NCBI RefSeq assembly: GCF_009688945.1 | Contig: NZ_AP021874.1 | Location: forward strand, 1,550,001 to 1,614,000 | DNA from: Desulfosarcina alkanivorans | GTDB taxonomy: Bacteria > Desulfobacterota > Desulfobacteria > Desulfobacterales > Desulfosarcinaceae | Length of the DNA stretch: 64,000 nt | Direction of reading: 5' to 3' | Part shown: positions 46,671 through 55,585 of the stretch, piece by piece | Position numbering within the stretch: position 1 is the stretch's first letter | Layout: each line of letters opens with the position of its first letter | Position numbers and translations under genes: made by a program | The notes under the pieces: model-generated | Database searches by the model: none | What the model was told of the DNA's origin: nothing | The model's input: only the letters and a program-made list of their open reading frames with translations

Positions 46671-46706
46671 GACTGCCGCCCCTGGCTGACAGGTGAGGCG
46701 GCAGTC
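46671..46706. terminator. Strong hairpin between convergent DsrE-like and DUF4124 genes
   Basis: GACTGCCGCC (46671-46680) pairs perfectly with GGCGGCAGTC (46697-46706), with a nested CCTG/CAGG. There is no T run on either side, so it may be a roadblock or Rho-assisted end rather than a classical intrinsic terminator. Confidence 0.5.
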
Positions 46707-46767
46707 CTGACTGGAAAAGGCTGGCTGGCGCCGGCAGAAAAAGAGCCTGCGTCAAGGAAAAAGGACG

Positions 46768-47301
46768 CTATTTTTGATACTGGGCATTAAAGCTTTCTAC
46801 TTTTTTAGTATATTCGGACAGTTGTTCTTCGTACTGGACAATCTTGACGTTCAAGGCGGCAACCTTTTGGCGATAAGCCTCTGTTTCTTCTGAAGTTGCC
46901 CCTTTTTTCGGCGCAGCGGCCTGAAGACGCGTTCGTTCATTCTGAAGCGCCGTATAGTCCTTGTTCAGAACCGTCTGCATTCGATCGAGCTCTTCCTTTT
47001 TTAGAGAGATTTCCTCCTGCCAGGTACCGGCGAAAGACCTGGCGGTGTTCTCCGGCGGGGCCACGGACCCGGATGTATCGATTTTTTTCCGGTTTCCTGC
47101 GGTTTCCCCTGGAAGCGGATGGCTTTGGGTCGATTCGTAGGTTTCAACACGCGGCCGCTGGTCAGGCGGCACGCCGGACAGATCGTCGGTAAATCGCAAT
47201 ACCCCGTTCTGGTCGGTATACCTGTAATATTCACCAAAAACCGGGGTTGCCAACCAGACAACCACCCCTGCCAGCAGTAAATTCCTGGTCCACTTCCACA
47301 T
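46768..47301 (-). CDS. DUF4124 secreted protein with coiled coil
   Basis: A protein of 177 residues. A signal peptide (about residues 1-23) is followed by a DUF4124 segment EYYRYTDQNGVLRFTDD, a Pro/Ser-rich linker, and a coiled coil from residue ~95 to the end (EEISLKKEELDRMQTVL onward). DUF4124 proteins are periplasmic and often sit near pilus or cell-envelope genes; their role is unknown. The ATG at 47301 has AAGGTGAAGAG close upstream; a TTG six codons earlier is possible. It is the last gene of the minor-pilin cluster. Confidence 0.8.
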   Translation of the reverse strand: MWKWTRNLLLAGVVVWLATPVFGEYYRYTDQNGVLRFTDDLSGVPPDQRPRVETYESTQSHPLPGETAGNRKKIDTSGSVAPPENTARSFAGTWQEEISLKKEELDRMQTVLNKDYTALQNERTRLQAAAPKKGATSEETEAYRQKVAALNVKIVQYEEQLSEYTKKVESFNAQYQK

Positions 47302-47315
47302 TCTCTTCACCTTGA

Positions 47316-47675
47316 TCAATGGGGCTCATCGGTAAGTTTGACCAGCGACACAACTTCTCCGGCCGGGTTGAGTTTGGCCCCCACGTGGTCCCACTTTTGG
47401 ATTCCGGAAGCCTTTACGCCGCTTGAAAGGGACAACACACGGTCGCCAATGATGATTCGGTCGCTTTCAACCAGGTTCAATGTCCCGACGACATCAAAAT
47501 AATCCTGGGCGCGGATGTTGGCCTCAGGGGAATTTAATTCCAGGATGGGCGTGATGCTTCTGATCGACACGCCCTTGTCGGCGGCAAGGCAACCGGAAAC
47601 CATCCAGGTGCCCGCAACCACCACGCCGATTAGGCAGAAAGTGACCGTTTTAAGGGTGTTGTATTTGAACGCCAT
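47316..47675 (-). CDS. Small exported protein in the PilY2 position
   Basis: A protein of 119 residues. It has a signal peptide with SGC near residue 28, so a lipoprotein is possible. The mature part looks like a small beta domain (IIIGDRVLSLSSGVKASG, then DHVGAKLNPAGEVVSL). In Pseudomonas the gene after pilY1 is pilY2, a small secreted protein; size and position match, but I cannot show homology. AAAGGAG precedes the ATG. The gene is 46 bases after pilY1. Confidence 0.65.
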   Translation of the reverse strand: MAFKYNTLKTVTFCLIGVVVAGTWMVSGCLAADKGVSIRSITPILELNSPEANIRAQDYFDVVGTLNLVESDRIIIGDRVLSLSSGVKASGIQKWDHVGAKLNPAGEVVSLVKLTDEPH

Positions 47676-47721
47676 TTGACTATCTCCTTTGTTGATTATC
47701 CATCGGGTCACGGCCGCTGCG

Positions 47722-50700
47722 TTACTGCCCGATGACCCGCCAGAAAAACATTCCCGGCAGATTCTGCAAGATCTCCACCTGCTCGATGTTGCCCTCCGCA
47801 TCCTGCCGATAGCCGTCGCCACTGATGATCAGCAGGTCGTACAGGATTTTGGGATCCGGATGCCATTGGGGCGGCACCGGTTCTCCGTCGACGATAATCG
47901 TATCGTTTTTATCGATTTTCCCGTCTCCGTTCACGTCATAGACCGGATCCTTGTAATGACCGCCCGTACAGGCGCTTACCGTATAGGTTCCCGAACTGCC
48001 CCCGGCGGTACACGGCGAGCTCGACGGGATCGTCGACATCAAAATCGCGGCGCCTTTAGTCAAGGTGGGCTGAAGCAGCATCCGTTCACCGCTCTCCGGA
48101 AGGTCAATATGCCACCCCATGTGAAGGCCTTCACCATCCATGCCTTCGAAAGGATTGAACCACTGTGGTTGATGGTCGGTCAGTACGCCCCACTCCGTGT
48201 CCTTGTATTCGAACTCCTGTTCCAGCAAGGTGATCCCGGTGTCCATATTGGACAACGACCGGTCCGCGTTAAACGTTCCCAGGTACTTGGATTCGGCCAC
48301 ATCGGCCCCTTCCTCGGCCTCCCATATCAGGCCCCAGTCCCAGATGCCGTAAAATGACTGGGTGGTGGTATCGGTAAAATCGGCGACATTCAGATATTGG
48401 CCGGTCCCGAAAATCACCATCAAGCCGCGGCCTTCCTCGAGCAGCACACAATCCAGCATCACTTCCGGTGCGGCGGTGATGGGTTGAATCTGGCCGCTGG
48501 GGTTTTTCACTGTTATCAGCGGTTTGGGATCGTCGTCGCCATCCTGGTAGGAAAACTTCCAGTCCGTTACATCTTCGCCACGCAGGTCGAGTTTCCACAT
48601 ATTGCCCTTCAAATCCCCGGCAAATGCATAGTCCAAGTACCCATCCAACTGGACATCAACCAGGGCCGGCGTGGAAAGGCCGTTACACCCCCCCACCCCG
48701 GTGTCGAATTTTTTGACCAGGCTTCCCGTGAGCGCATCAAGCACGTATAGGACGGCGTTTCCGGAGCCGTCATTGTCGTACCCGTTGCCGAAAACCACGA
48801 CGTGGCCGGCCGCTTTCGTCTTTACGATAAACGCCTTGCTGAAAGAGTAGCCCATGTCGGTGTCGGTAAATTCCCACAGGACATCGGCGGCGTCCATTTC
48901 ATCGGGCTGGGTCACATCCAGGGCAAAATAGCCCTTGCCGCCCTTGCCCAGTCCGCAGACCAGCACATCCTGGGTGTTCACTTTGGCAACGACCGCGGTG
49001 TTGTCCACATAATACTTGTGGCTGTACCCCGGGTCGGCCAGATTGCCGAGATGATCGTATACCAGGCCGGGCACATAGGCGAACAATTCCGTGCCGTCGC
49101 TGCTGTTGAAGGCGTGCAGCATCCCGTCGTTGGCCCCGATATAAACCACGTTCTTGAAATAGGTGGGTGCGGAATGCACGATATCCCCGATGGGATGGGT
49201 TCGATTGCGCAGGGAACCGCCCTCGGAAACGCTGTTGGAGGTGTCGCCCCGGATAAAATCAACGATCTGGGCAGCCGTGGCACCCGTGGGCTCAGCATCT
49301 GTCAGGGCAGTCTTCTGGCTGTCGGTCAGGTTGTCAACATGGAAAACAATGCCCGTGCTGCCGTTATGGGAAAGGATCGTGCGATCGCCCCAATCGGGCA
49401 TCTGGTCGCTGGCGCGCCATACCGGATCTCCGATGGCCCCGGTGGTCACGTTCAGCGGCAGGGCCGACACTTCGCCGTACCAGTTGGCGGTATTATAGGT
49501 TCCCTGGTAGATCACCGAGCCCACGCTGAGCTGGATGGAGTTGGTGGCCAGGGCCGCCGACGCCCCCAACCGGCTTTCAATGTTCTTTTTCAGCGCCTGG
49601 AGCGCCTCGTTAAGCTCGGCCGTGTTGCCGGCGGAGAGATAAACGCCACGCCCGTTGATGGCGGCATGGAACATGTCGTCGATTTTTTTGGAATCCGAGT
49701 CGGGGCTCGGCCAGCTGTCCGGGCAGGTGCCCAGGGGGCAATCCTTGTAAAGGTCGATGTCCAAGGTACCGGTGACCCCGAAGGCCAGGGTGTAGGTCAC
49801 CATGTGCTGATGACCTGCCGGGTCCTCCGATGTGATGGGCACATCGTCATCAAGGGGGTCGTTGAGGTCGGTCTCAAAGTAGTGCATGGCCACATCCGCC
49901 AGGGTATCGCTGGAATCGTCCCCGAAAGGGTCACCGTCAAAATCGGTATTGTTGTTGCCATCCGCATTGCTCACCCCGGGAGAAGTCGTGCCGTTATAAT
50001 ACCCGTCGGAGAAAATAATGGTGAAGGCCTGCTGGCAGGTCCCGCCCTTGTCCTCGTTGAAAAACGGATAGGTCGCACTGCTGGTGTAGCTGGGGAAAGA
50101 GGTGGTCGGCTTCATATAATCCCCCTGAAAAAACCGGCCGGCTCGTTTAAGCCCGTCCCTCAACGGTGTTCCACCACTGCTGTAGAGCTCATACAATTCA
50201 TCCAGCAGCGTGTCGGATTCATCGGTGAAGGTGCCATCCAGATTCACCCGAACCGGTCGGACACGCTGCTGGGTCATATTCCCATTGAGGGAAAAAATGC
50301 CGATGAAGACCCCGTCCATGGAGTCGATCACATTGGCGATGGCGTTTTTGGCCGTCAGTTCCCGGCGCCGGTAAAACGAATACCAGTTGGCGAAATTCTG
50401 GATTTCTTCATCGTAGGACCGGTCGTTTCTCATTTCGTCCAGGGCGGTAATTTCATCATCATGATCACCGGCCCTTAACCGTGTCAGTTTTTCTGCGGTG
50501 ACCACTTCCCGGATGGCCGTGGAATCGTCCAAGGCGACCCGGTAGTATTCAATACTGCCATCGATCAGGTTGACCAGATAGGTCCCGGTGTCGTTTTGCA
50601 CGTAATAGTGGCGCCGCATGATATCGCTAACCGCAGGCCGAGCGGGAACGAATTTCACGGCATCGGCAAAAAGCTGATAATTTGAGTTGTTATTATCGAT

Positions 50701-51651
50701 TCCGTATTGCGAGTCGCCATAGTCGGTTGTTTCCTCAAATCTGACAATTCCGGTACCCGATGAAAAACTCACACTCGAGGCGATCGGTGCCCAGTAATCG
50801 GTATACAGATCAGGATCCTGATGCTGGTCGAGGCTGGCGTCATCTAATTTGCCCGAACCGACGGAACCATCGACGGAGCCATCATAGGTTGAATAGGTGA
50901 CAGTTTGGCGCAGGTAGTAGGTGCGATCGTAAGTCCCATTCCACGGCAATCTGGCATATACGTCGTATTCAGTTTCCGAATCCAGGCTATCAGCTGTCCA
51001 AGTGGCCGAATAGGTTGCGTTGCCACCGATATTCAACAAAAAATTTGATCCATAGTCAGATGTCGAAAACGTATAGTCATTCCAGACGCCGGTTGAGTCA
51101 AAGCCGGGATCCGTGTTGTCCACCACCACGCCGGAGTTCTCCATCGGATGCCAAACCGCGTTCATGTTCAACGTGTTCCCGCTGACCACGGGGTTGGACC
51201 GGGGATTGTCGACATCGGCATCATCGAGATTCGGCCAGGGGGTGTATTCGGTGGCCGGGTCGTAGTACATCCCGTTGTAGCCCGACCACTGGGACATCCA
51301 CATCATTCTTTTGGTGGTGTTGTTTTCCAGAACCGAACTGTACCAGAAGCCGGTATAGGCATGATCGCCCGGGTTGGGGAAAATGTAATATTCCTCGTCA
51401 AACACCCCATGGGTTTCGGACGGCGGGCACATCATGCTCCAGTCCATGCTGCCGGAATCATCGATGACAAACATGATCATGCCCGGGGCCGGCTGCTCCA
51501 TGGATTCCAGGGGAACATCCGCAAGGTCCATGCATGACGCCGCATCGGCTGCCCGGTATCCGCCTGACAGTGCAACCAGGCAGGCCCCCGCCAGGGCCGC
51601 CATGATCAGTTTGAATGCATATGTCTTCCTGCAAGTCATAGATGTTTTCAT
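47722..51651 (-). CDS. pilY1: Type IV pilus assembly/adhesion protein PilY1
   Basis: A protein of 1309 residues. A signal peptide ends near residue 36. A von Willebrand A-like domain follows with the MIDAS motif DDSGS (residues 64-68). Residues ~175-336 look like a golvesin-type beta domain (VVVDNTDPGFDSTGVW to FADAVKFV). The vWA part resumes with the PilY1-typical IQNFANWYSFYRRRELTAKNAI. The C-terminal ~600 residues form the PilY1 beta-propeller (HSAPTYFKNVVYIGANDGML). An EF-hand-like DVNGDGKIDKND is at 1239-1250. It is located at the pilus tip or outer surface by family knowledge. It is the fifth gene of the minor-pilin cluster. ATG 51651 was chosen because the signal peptide begins there. 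Confidence 0.93.
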   Translation of the reverse strand: MKTSMTCRKTYAFKLIMAALAGACLVALSGGYRAADAASCMDLADVPLESMEQPAPGMIMFVIDDSGSMDWSMMCPPSETHGVFDEEYYIFPNPGDHAYTGFWYSSVLENNTTKRMMWMSQWSGYNGMYYDPATEYTPWPNLDDADVDNPRSNPVVSGNTLNMNAVWHPMENSGVVVDNTDPGFDSTGVWNDYTFSTSDYGSNFLLNIGGNATYSATWTADSLDSETEYDVYARLPWNGTYDRTYYLRQTVTYSTYDGSVDGSVGSGKLDDASLDQHQDPDLYTDYWAPIASSVSFSSGTGIVRFEETTDYGDSQYGIDNNNSNYQLFADAVKFVPARPAVSDIMRRHYYVQNDTGTYLVNLIDGSIEYYRVALDDSTAIREVVTAEKLTRLRAGDHDDEITALDEMRNDRSYDEEIQNFANWYSFYRRRELTAKNAIANVIDSMDGVFIGIFSLNGNMTQQRVRPVRVNLDGTFTDESDTLLDELYELYSSGGTPLRDGLKRAGRFFQGDYMKPTTSFPSYTSSATYPFFNEDKGGTCQQAFTIIFSDGYYNGTTSPGVSNADGNNNTDFDGDPFGDDSSDTLADVAMHYFETDLNDPLDDDVPITSEDPAGHQHMVTYTLAFGVTGTLDIDLYKDCPLGTCPDSWPSPDSDSKKIDDMFHAAINGRGVYLSAGNTAELNEALQALKKNIESRLGASAALATNSIQLSVGSVIYQGTYNTANWYGEVSALPLNVTTGAIGDPVWRASDQMPDWGDRTILSHNGSTGIVFHVDNLTDSQKTALTDAEPTGATAAQIVDFIRGDTSNSVSEGGSLRNRTHPIGDIVHSAPTYFKNVVYIGANDGMLHAFNSSDGTELFAYVPGLVYDHLGNLADPGYSHKYYVDNTAVVAKVNTQDVLVCGLGKGGKGYFALDVTQPDEMDAADVLWEFTDTDMGYSFSKAFIVKTKAAGHVVVFGNGYDNDGSGNAVLYVLDALTGSLVKKFDTGVGGCNGLSTPALVDVQLDGYLDYAFAGDLKGNMWKLDLRGEDVTDWKFSYQDGDDDPKPLITVKNPSGQIQPITAAPEVMLDCVLLEEGRGLMVIFGTGQYLNVADFTDTTTQSFYGIWDWGLIWEAEEGADVAESKYLGTFNADRSLSNMDTGITLLEQEFEYKDTEWGVLTDHQPQWFNPFEGMDGEGLHMGWHIDLPESGERMLLQPTLTKGAAILMSTIPSSSPCTAGGSSGTYTVSACTGGHYKDPVYDVNGDGKIDKNDTIIVDGEPVPPQWHPDPKILYDLLIISGDGYRQDAEGNIEQVEILQNLPGMFFWRVIGQ

Positions 51652-51734
51652 ACCTGTCCTGCCTTTCGATATTCGGTTGGTCGGGCGGCCCATTGTACCT
51701 GCCTGCAATCAACGGGTGCCGCCGAACGAAAATG

Positions 51735-52391
51735 CTACCACATTCTTTTCACGCCGATTTCCATGCGCATCAAACCGTTTCCGTTTCCATCGCCCCCCGC
51801 ATCCAGGGAGACATATTCTCCTAAAATCCGGCCTTGGTGCCACACAGGCTTTCCCATTGACATGCTTTCGCTGCCGCTGGTGCCCAGATCCACAACCTCC
51901 CACCCCACGACGGCATACCGCAGGTTGTCATTCAGGTCTTCGCCCCGGTCGGCGAGGATCGGCAGAGAGTCCGCGACGTTTGAATTGGCTGCATTCAGAC
52001 ACCGTTGGGTGAACGTACTTTCGTACCAGATGGTATTGATGAACTCTTCGGGGTCACCGACGCTCGGAGGGTCATTGTTTACGTCGTTGATCCAAACCGA
52101 CAGCGCCGGGGTGAAATTGTCCGGATCGTTATCGGGGATCTGCAGAAATTCCTGCAGCCCCCTCATGAGGGACGAGTCCAAAAGGCTGGCATTCTGCTTG
52201 TAGATGCCCACATTGCGGATGATAGAATTTTCTGTGATCACCGTGTTGGAAGCCACGATTCCAATCACCGTCATGATGGCCAGCACCATCAGGACCAGGA
52301 CCATCACGGAACCGTTCTCGTTGCTCAACAGGCGATTTGTCACACCGTTTCCGGGCCGGCCAATTTTCAGTTTTCTTCTCGGTATTCGCAT
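51735..52391 (-). CDS. PilX-like minor pilin component
   Basis: A protein of 218 residues. A charged N-terminus is followed by a hydrophobic helix (VMVLVLMVLAIMTVIGIVA, about residues 29-47) with the GSVMVLVLMVLAIMT pattern of the PilX N-terminal domain. The following ASNTVITENSIIRNVGIYKQNA also fits PilX. It lacks the Glu at +5 of ordinary pilins, as do other tip minor pilins. In homologous systems PilX, PilW, PilV and FimU/FimT prime pilus assembly with PilY1. AGAGG precedes the ATG. Confidence 0.82.
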   Translation of the reverse strand: MRIPRRKLKIGRPGNGVTNRLLSNENGSVMVLVLMVLAIMTVIGIVASNTVITENSIIRNVGIYKQNASLLDSSLMRGLQEFLQIPDNDPDNFTPALSVWINDVNNDPPSVGDPEEFINTIWYESTFTQRCLNAANSNVADSLPILADRGEDLNDNLRYAVVGWEVVDLGTSGSESMSMGKPVWHQGRILGEYVSLDAGGDGNGNGLMRMEIGVKRMW

Positions 52392-52448
52392 TCACAAACC
52401 TCTGGAAAAAAAATTCAAAGCGGATGGCAGTCTCATTCCGGTTGTTAT

Positions 52449-52931
52449 TTACTGGATTCCGGTGGCGGCCCATGTTTTGATAAATTGCACCTCGGCGATG
52501 GTATCGTCAGGTGGATTGCCGCCCAATGGGGTCACTGCAAGGGTAATTCGTTTGCATACCGTGTATGTGCCTGCCGGAACCCCCGCAAGCACCGTTGCGT
52601 TCTGCTGGTTGATGGGATCATCGTCCCAGACCCGCCAGTGCACGGTGTAACGACCACTAAGGTCAACTGCCGTGTGAGTGCCGGCGACCAGATCGGCGGG
52701 ATGATTCACCGGCGGGTCATCCGCATAAAAGGGCATGGCCTTGAGCAGGGCCACCTGCTCATCAGCGATGGTCCAGGCTTCGGTTTTACGGGCGACATCG
52801 CCGGTTGCCATCAGGGATCGGGCCTGGAGCGCGCCCACGGCCAGCAGGCCGATCGAAAAAATGGCGATGGCGATGAGCACTTCAATCAGCGTGAACCCGG
52901 AGTCTTTTTTGGAAAAATGCGTGGGAGCCAT
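52449..52931 (-). CDS. pilV: Type IV pilus minor pilin PilV
   Basis: A protein of 160 residues with a short leader ending KKDSG before the prepilin peptidase site and mature N-terminus FTLIEVLIAIAIFSIGLLAVGALQARS, including Glu at +5. That stretch is characteristic of PilV. The remainder is a small globular head with two Cys-poor beta strands. AAGGAG lies 10 bases before the ATG. It is between pilW and pilX. Confidence 0.88.
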   Translation of the reverse strand: MAPTHFSKKDSGFTLIEVLIAIAIFSIGLLAVGALQARSLMATGDVARKTEAWTIADEQVALLKAMPFYADDPPVNHPADLVAGTHTAVDLSGRYTVHWRVWDDDPINQQNATVLAGVPAGTYTVCKRITLAVTPLGGNPPDDTIAEVQFIKTWAATGIQ

Positions 52932-52959
52932 GTCTGAACCACTCCTTCTCGTCGGGCGG

Positions 52960-53676
52960 TTAGTTGTTCAGGTTGTAACAATTGATCGTGGTGGTCAGCA
53001 GAAGCCGTCTGAACGAATCGTTCTGGGCTGCAAGAATTTCATCCCCCTGCTGGTTCTGGTAAGCCGTGGCATCGGTAAAGGAATGCAGTAATCCACCTGA
53101 CTCACGGCCGGAACGGGCCACCACGGTCAACTGGATGCTGCGGATCTCGTCAACTGCGGCCGTTATATTTCCGTCTTCATCGAGGTAGACAAAATCCAGG
53201 GCATCCACGTTGCGGGCCAGGGGCTGCAATGTCCCGCCGGAACCGTCGGCGGCCGTCCCGGTGGCCCGGCCCAGGTTCTGGCTGCCGGTGCCGTCGGTGT
53301 ACAACGCGTAGCGAACGCGTTCATTGGGGTCATCCGCCGCGCCGTCCGGTTGGAAACTGGCGCCGTCTCCGATGTCCATGACGAAACTGAACTCGCCGGC
53401 GTCGGCGATCAGGACCCCCGCATCAGCCGTTCTTAAGGGGTCGCAACCGGCCGTCTGGATCTCGTGGATCATGATTTCCAGTGCCGCCCGGGCCGTCTGG
53501 TTCATATCCGTCAGGACCTCCTGGGTATTCTTACCGCGCACCTGAAGTTGATAGGCGGAAACCACCGCGGCCATGACAATCGATGCGATGACCATGGCCA
53601 CGAGCAGTTCTATAAGCGTAAACCCTTGATTTCCTTTATGTTTCATAGCCTTTGGGACCTCTTGAATGATGGACAT
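52960..53676 (-). CDS. pilW: Type IV pilus minor pilin PilW
   Basis: A protein of 238 residues. The leader ends KHKGNQG, and the mature sequence begins FTLIELLVAMVIASIVMAAVVSAYQLQVR, with Glu at +5. The body shows the PilW pattern (DMNQTARAALEIMIHEIQTAGCDP). The start was set at 53676, where its ATG shares one base with the stop of the preceding fimT-like gene (TAATG) and AAGGAT lies upstream. An internal ATG ten codons later would give a shorter leader. Confidence 0.86.
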   Translation of the reverse strand: MSIIQEVPKAMKHKGNQGFTLIELLVAMVIASIVMAAVVSAYQLQVRGKNTQEVLTDMNQTARAALEIMIHEIQTAGCDPLRTADAGVLIADAGEFSFVMDIGDGASFQPDGAADDPNERVRYALYTDGTGSQNLGRATGTAADGSGGTLQPLARNVDALDFVYLDEDGNITAAVDEIRSIQLTVVARSGRESGGLLHSFTDATAYQNQQGDEILAAQNDSFRRLLLTTTINCYNLNN

Positions 53677-54119
53677 TACTGAATCCTTGAACTGCCGACG
53701 ATAGAGACGATAATATCCCGGGACAATCCGTTGAAGTGCTGGACGGTCACGGTCAGGTTGTTGGCCATGCCACGGTTGTTAAACGTCAATTGCCCGCCAC
53801 CATTGGCAGTGACCGTAACCCCCCGCGCAAGTCGATGCGTATTCAACGGTCCCAGCACCGGTGATCCGGCCACTATACGCCGGGTCTGGGTATCGAAGGT
53901 GTTGGTTCCGTTAAAAATGACATTCGCCGGCAGATTGGTTTTGATCGCGGCCATGCGCGTACCCTCTATGGCCCCTTTGACTTCACGGACGGCGGCATTG
54001 AAATGCGCGTTATTTCGCCAGGCAATGGCATTGGGTGTCGCGATGGCGACCAAAAGACCGATAATGGCAATGGTCACCATTAATTCCATCAAGGTAAACC
54101 CGGACCGGCGATTCCTCAT
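53676..54119 (-). CDS. fimT: GspH/FimT-type minor pilin
   Basis: A protein of 147 residues. The leader ends RRSG, and the mature sequence begins FTLMELMVTIAIIGLLVAIATPNAIAW, with Glu at +5. The body fits the GspH/FimT family (HFNAAVREVKGAIEGTRMAAIKTNLPANVIF). GGGGGG just upstream of ATG 54119 supports this start; the longer frame has no ribosome site. It is the first gene of the pilus cluster, in the place of fimU/fimT. Confidence 0.85.
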   Translation of the reverse strand: MRNRRSGFTLMELMVTIAIIGLLVAIATPNAIAWRNNAHFNAAVREVKGAIEGTRMAAIKTNLPANVIFNGTNTFDTQTRRIVAGSPVLGPLNTHRLARGVTVTANGGGQLTFNNRGMANNLTVTVQHFNGLSRDIIVSIVGSSRIQ

Positions 54120-54235
54120 CCCCCCCACTTTTTCCCGAAGGATGGAATGCCGCCTGGCTGTTTGGCAGTCATCAAATTTGAAAACGGAATCAGGCTGCAT
54201 CAAAGTTCCCCCATGCTTGGTTTATTCACTATGAA

Positions 54236-54251
54236 AACAATTTTTATGCCA
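54236..54251 (-). promoter_or_regulatory. Possible sigma-54 promoter of the minor-pilin cluster
   Basis: On the minus strand TGGCAT, five bases, then TTGTT fits the -24/-12 pattern TGGCAC-N5-TTGCW except for T in place of C at -12 and at the end of the -24 box. It lies ~117 bases before the fimT-like ATG, in a 304-base AT-rich gap that shows no other feature. Confidence 0.4.
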
Positions 54252-54423
54252 CATTTAAAAGTCCAACGTCACCGGGAGGTACAATTAAGGCTATGCGCTT
54301 TATTTGCAGTATGTTAAAGATTATTTAACTCACGATGGTGATAAGATGTATTGGACTGCAGCCATATCAATTGTTAAATTTTTTTAAGGCATCACCGGGC
54401 AGCTATTAAATTTTTTAAGACTT

Positions 54424-55557
54424 TTATCCATCTGCCTCCGAGAGTCCCTCGGAGATAAAATTGAGAAAGTGTGTTCTATCACCAAACAATCGAATCTCAA
54501 CATCGATCGCTACCAACGCCACAGGCCAGCGCGTCTCGCCTTCAATTTTTACAAAATCCTTGTAAGTGGTGGCCACCACATCCGCATCTGTTTTTCTGGC
54601 CGTTTCGGCGATCCGTTTTAAATCGCCGGAACCATATCGGTGGTGATCTGGAAAGGAAAACGCATGAACGAGCTCGCAGCCAGCCTGTTTCAATGAGTGA
54701 AAAAACTGCCGGTTGTCCGCCAGGCCTGAAAAGGCAACTGTTTTTCTGCCCTTCAAGGCGGACAGATCCATCGGTTCACGGAAAAGGGCCCCATCGCCCG
54801 GCTCGGCCCTTCTGATCACCGGGATATGGTCCGTATAGAAAACGGGCCGAGAGACAGGCAAGGCCCCCCGACCGGAAGGCAGTCCGTCGTCCTGGCAACG
54901 CGTATAAACAATCGCATGCGCCCGCTTCAACGCCGACAGCGGTTCTCTCAACAGTCCCCGTGGAAGCAGACGACCGTTTGCAAACGGAGAGCGGCTGTCC
55001 AGGAGCACCAGGTTGAGATCTCTTTTCAATCGCAGATGCTGAAAGGCATCATCGAGCACGATGACATCCGGTTGAAAACGCTTCACGGCCATCATGCCGG
55101 AATCGAACCGGCGTCTTCCAACGACAACGGGGATTCCCTTCAACAGACCTGCCATCAGGAAAGGTTCATCCCCGGCATTTTCAGGGCCTTGTAAAACGGT
55201 CTCGGCATCACTGACAATGCCACCAGCGTCTTCCATTCGGCCCCGATATCCCCTGCTGATCACAACCACACGAAATCCAAGATCCCTGATGCATTGTGCG
55301 ACCATAATCGTCATGGGCGTCTTTCCCGTTCCGCCGGCGATCAGATTGCCGATAGACACAACCCGGCAGGGCAGGGTTTCGGATGGAAGCACACCTTTTC
55401 GATACAGGAGGGCACGGATGCCCATCACCCCGCCATACAGGATGGAAAGAACCGACAGCGCCGTTTCAAGGGAAAAAAACGGCGCCGGGAGGTTTCCCTT
55501 TGCCGCGGATTCGATGCGGCATCTGAGCCGTTCGAGGTCGTCTTTGAGTCTGTTCAT
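54424..55557 (-). CDS. lpxK: Tetraacyldisaccharide 4'-kinase
   Basis: Phosphorylates the lipid A disaccharide at the 4' position. A protein of 377 residues with an N-terminal membrane-associated helix (FSLETALSVLSILYGGVMGIRALLY), the P-loop IGNLIAGGTGKTPM near residue 68, the conserved SRGYRGR, GDEPFLMA and the active-site DDAFQHLRLKRDLNLVLLD. ATG 55557 matches family N-termini; the longer frame overlaps waaA. It lies 28 bases after waaA. Confidence 0.94.
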   Translation of the reverse strand: MNRLKDDLERLRCRIESAAKGNLPAPFFSLETALSVLSILYGGVMGIRALLYRKGVLPSETLPCRVVSIGNLIAGGTGKTPMTIMVAQCIRDLGFRVVVISRGYRGRMEDAGGIVSDAETVLQGPENAGDEPFLMAGLLKGIPVVVGRRRFDSGMMAVKRFQPDVIVLDDAFQHLRLKRDLNLVLLDSRSPFANGRLLPRGLLREPLSALKRAHAIVYTRCQDDGLPSGRGALPVSRPVFYTDHIPVIRRAEPGDGALFREPMDLSALKGRKTVAFSGLADNRQFFHSLKQAGCELVHAFSFPDHHRYGSGDLKRIAETARKTDADVVATTYKDFVKIEGETRWPVALVAIDVEIRLFGDRTHFLNFISEGLSEADG

Positions 55558-55585
55558 GGATCCGGGTCTATTTTGCCATACGGGG

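Noticed and set aside
48802-50478. 558-codon open frame antisense to pilY1.
   Set aside because: It is a shadow of the repetitive pilY1 sequence with no domain or start signal.
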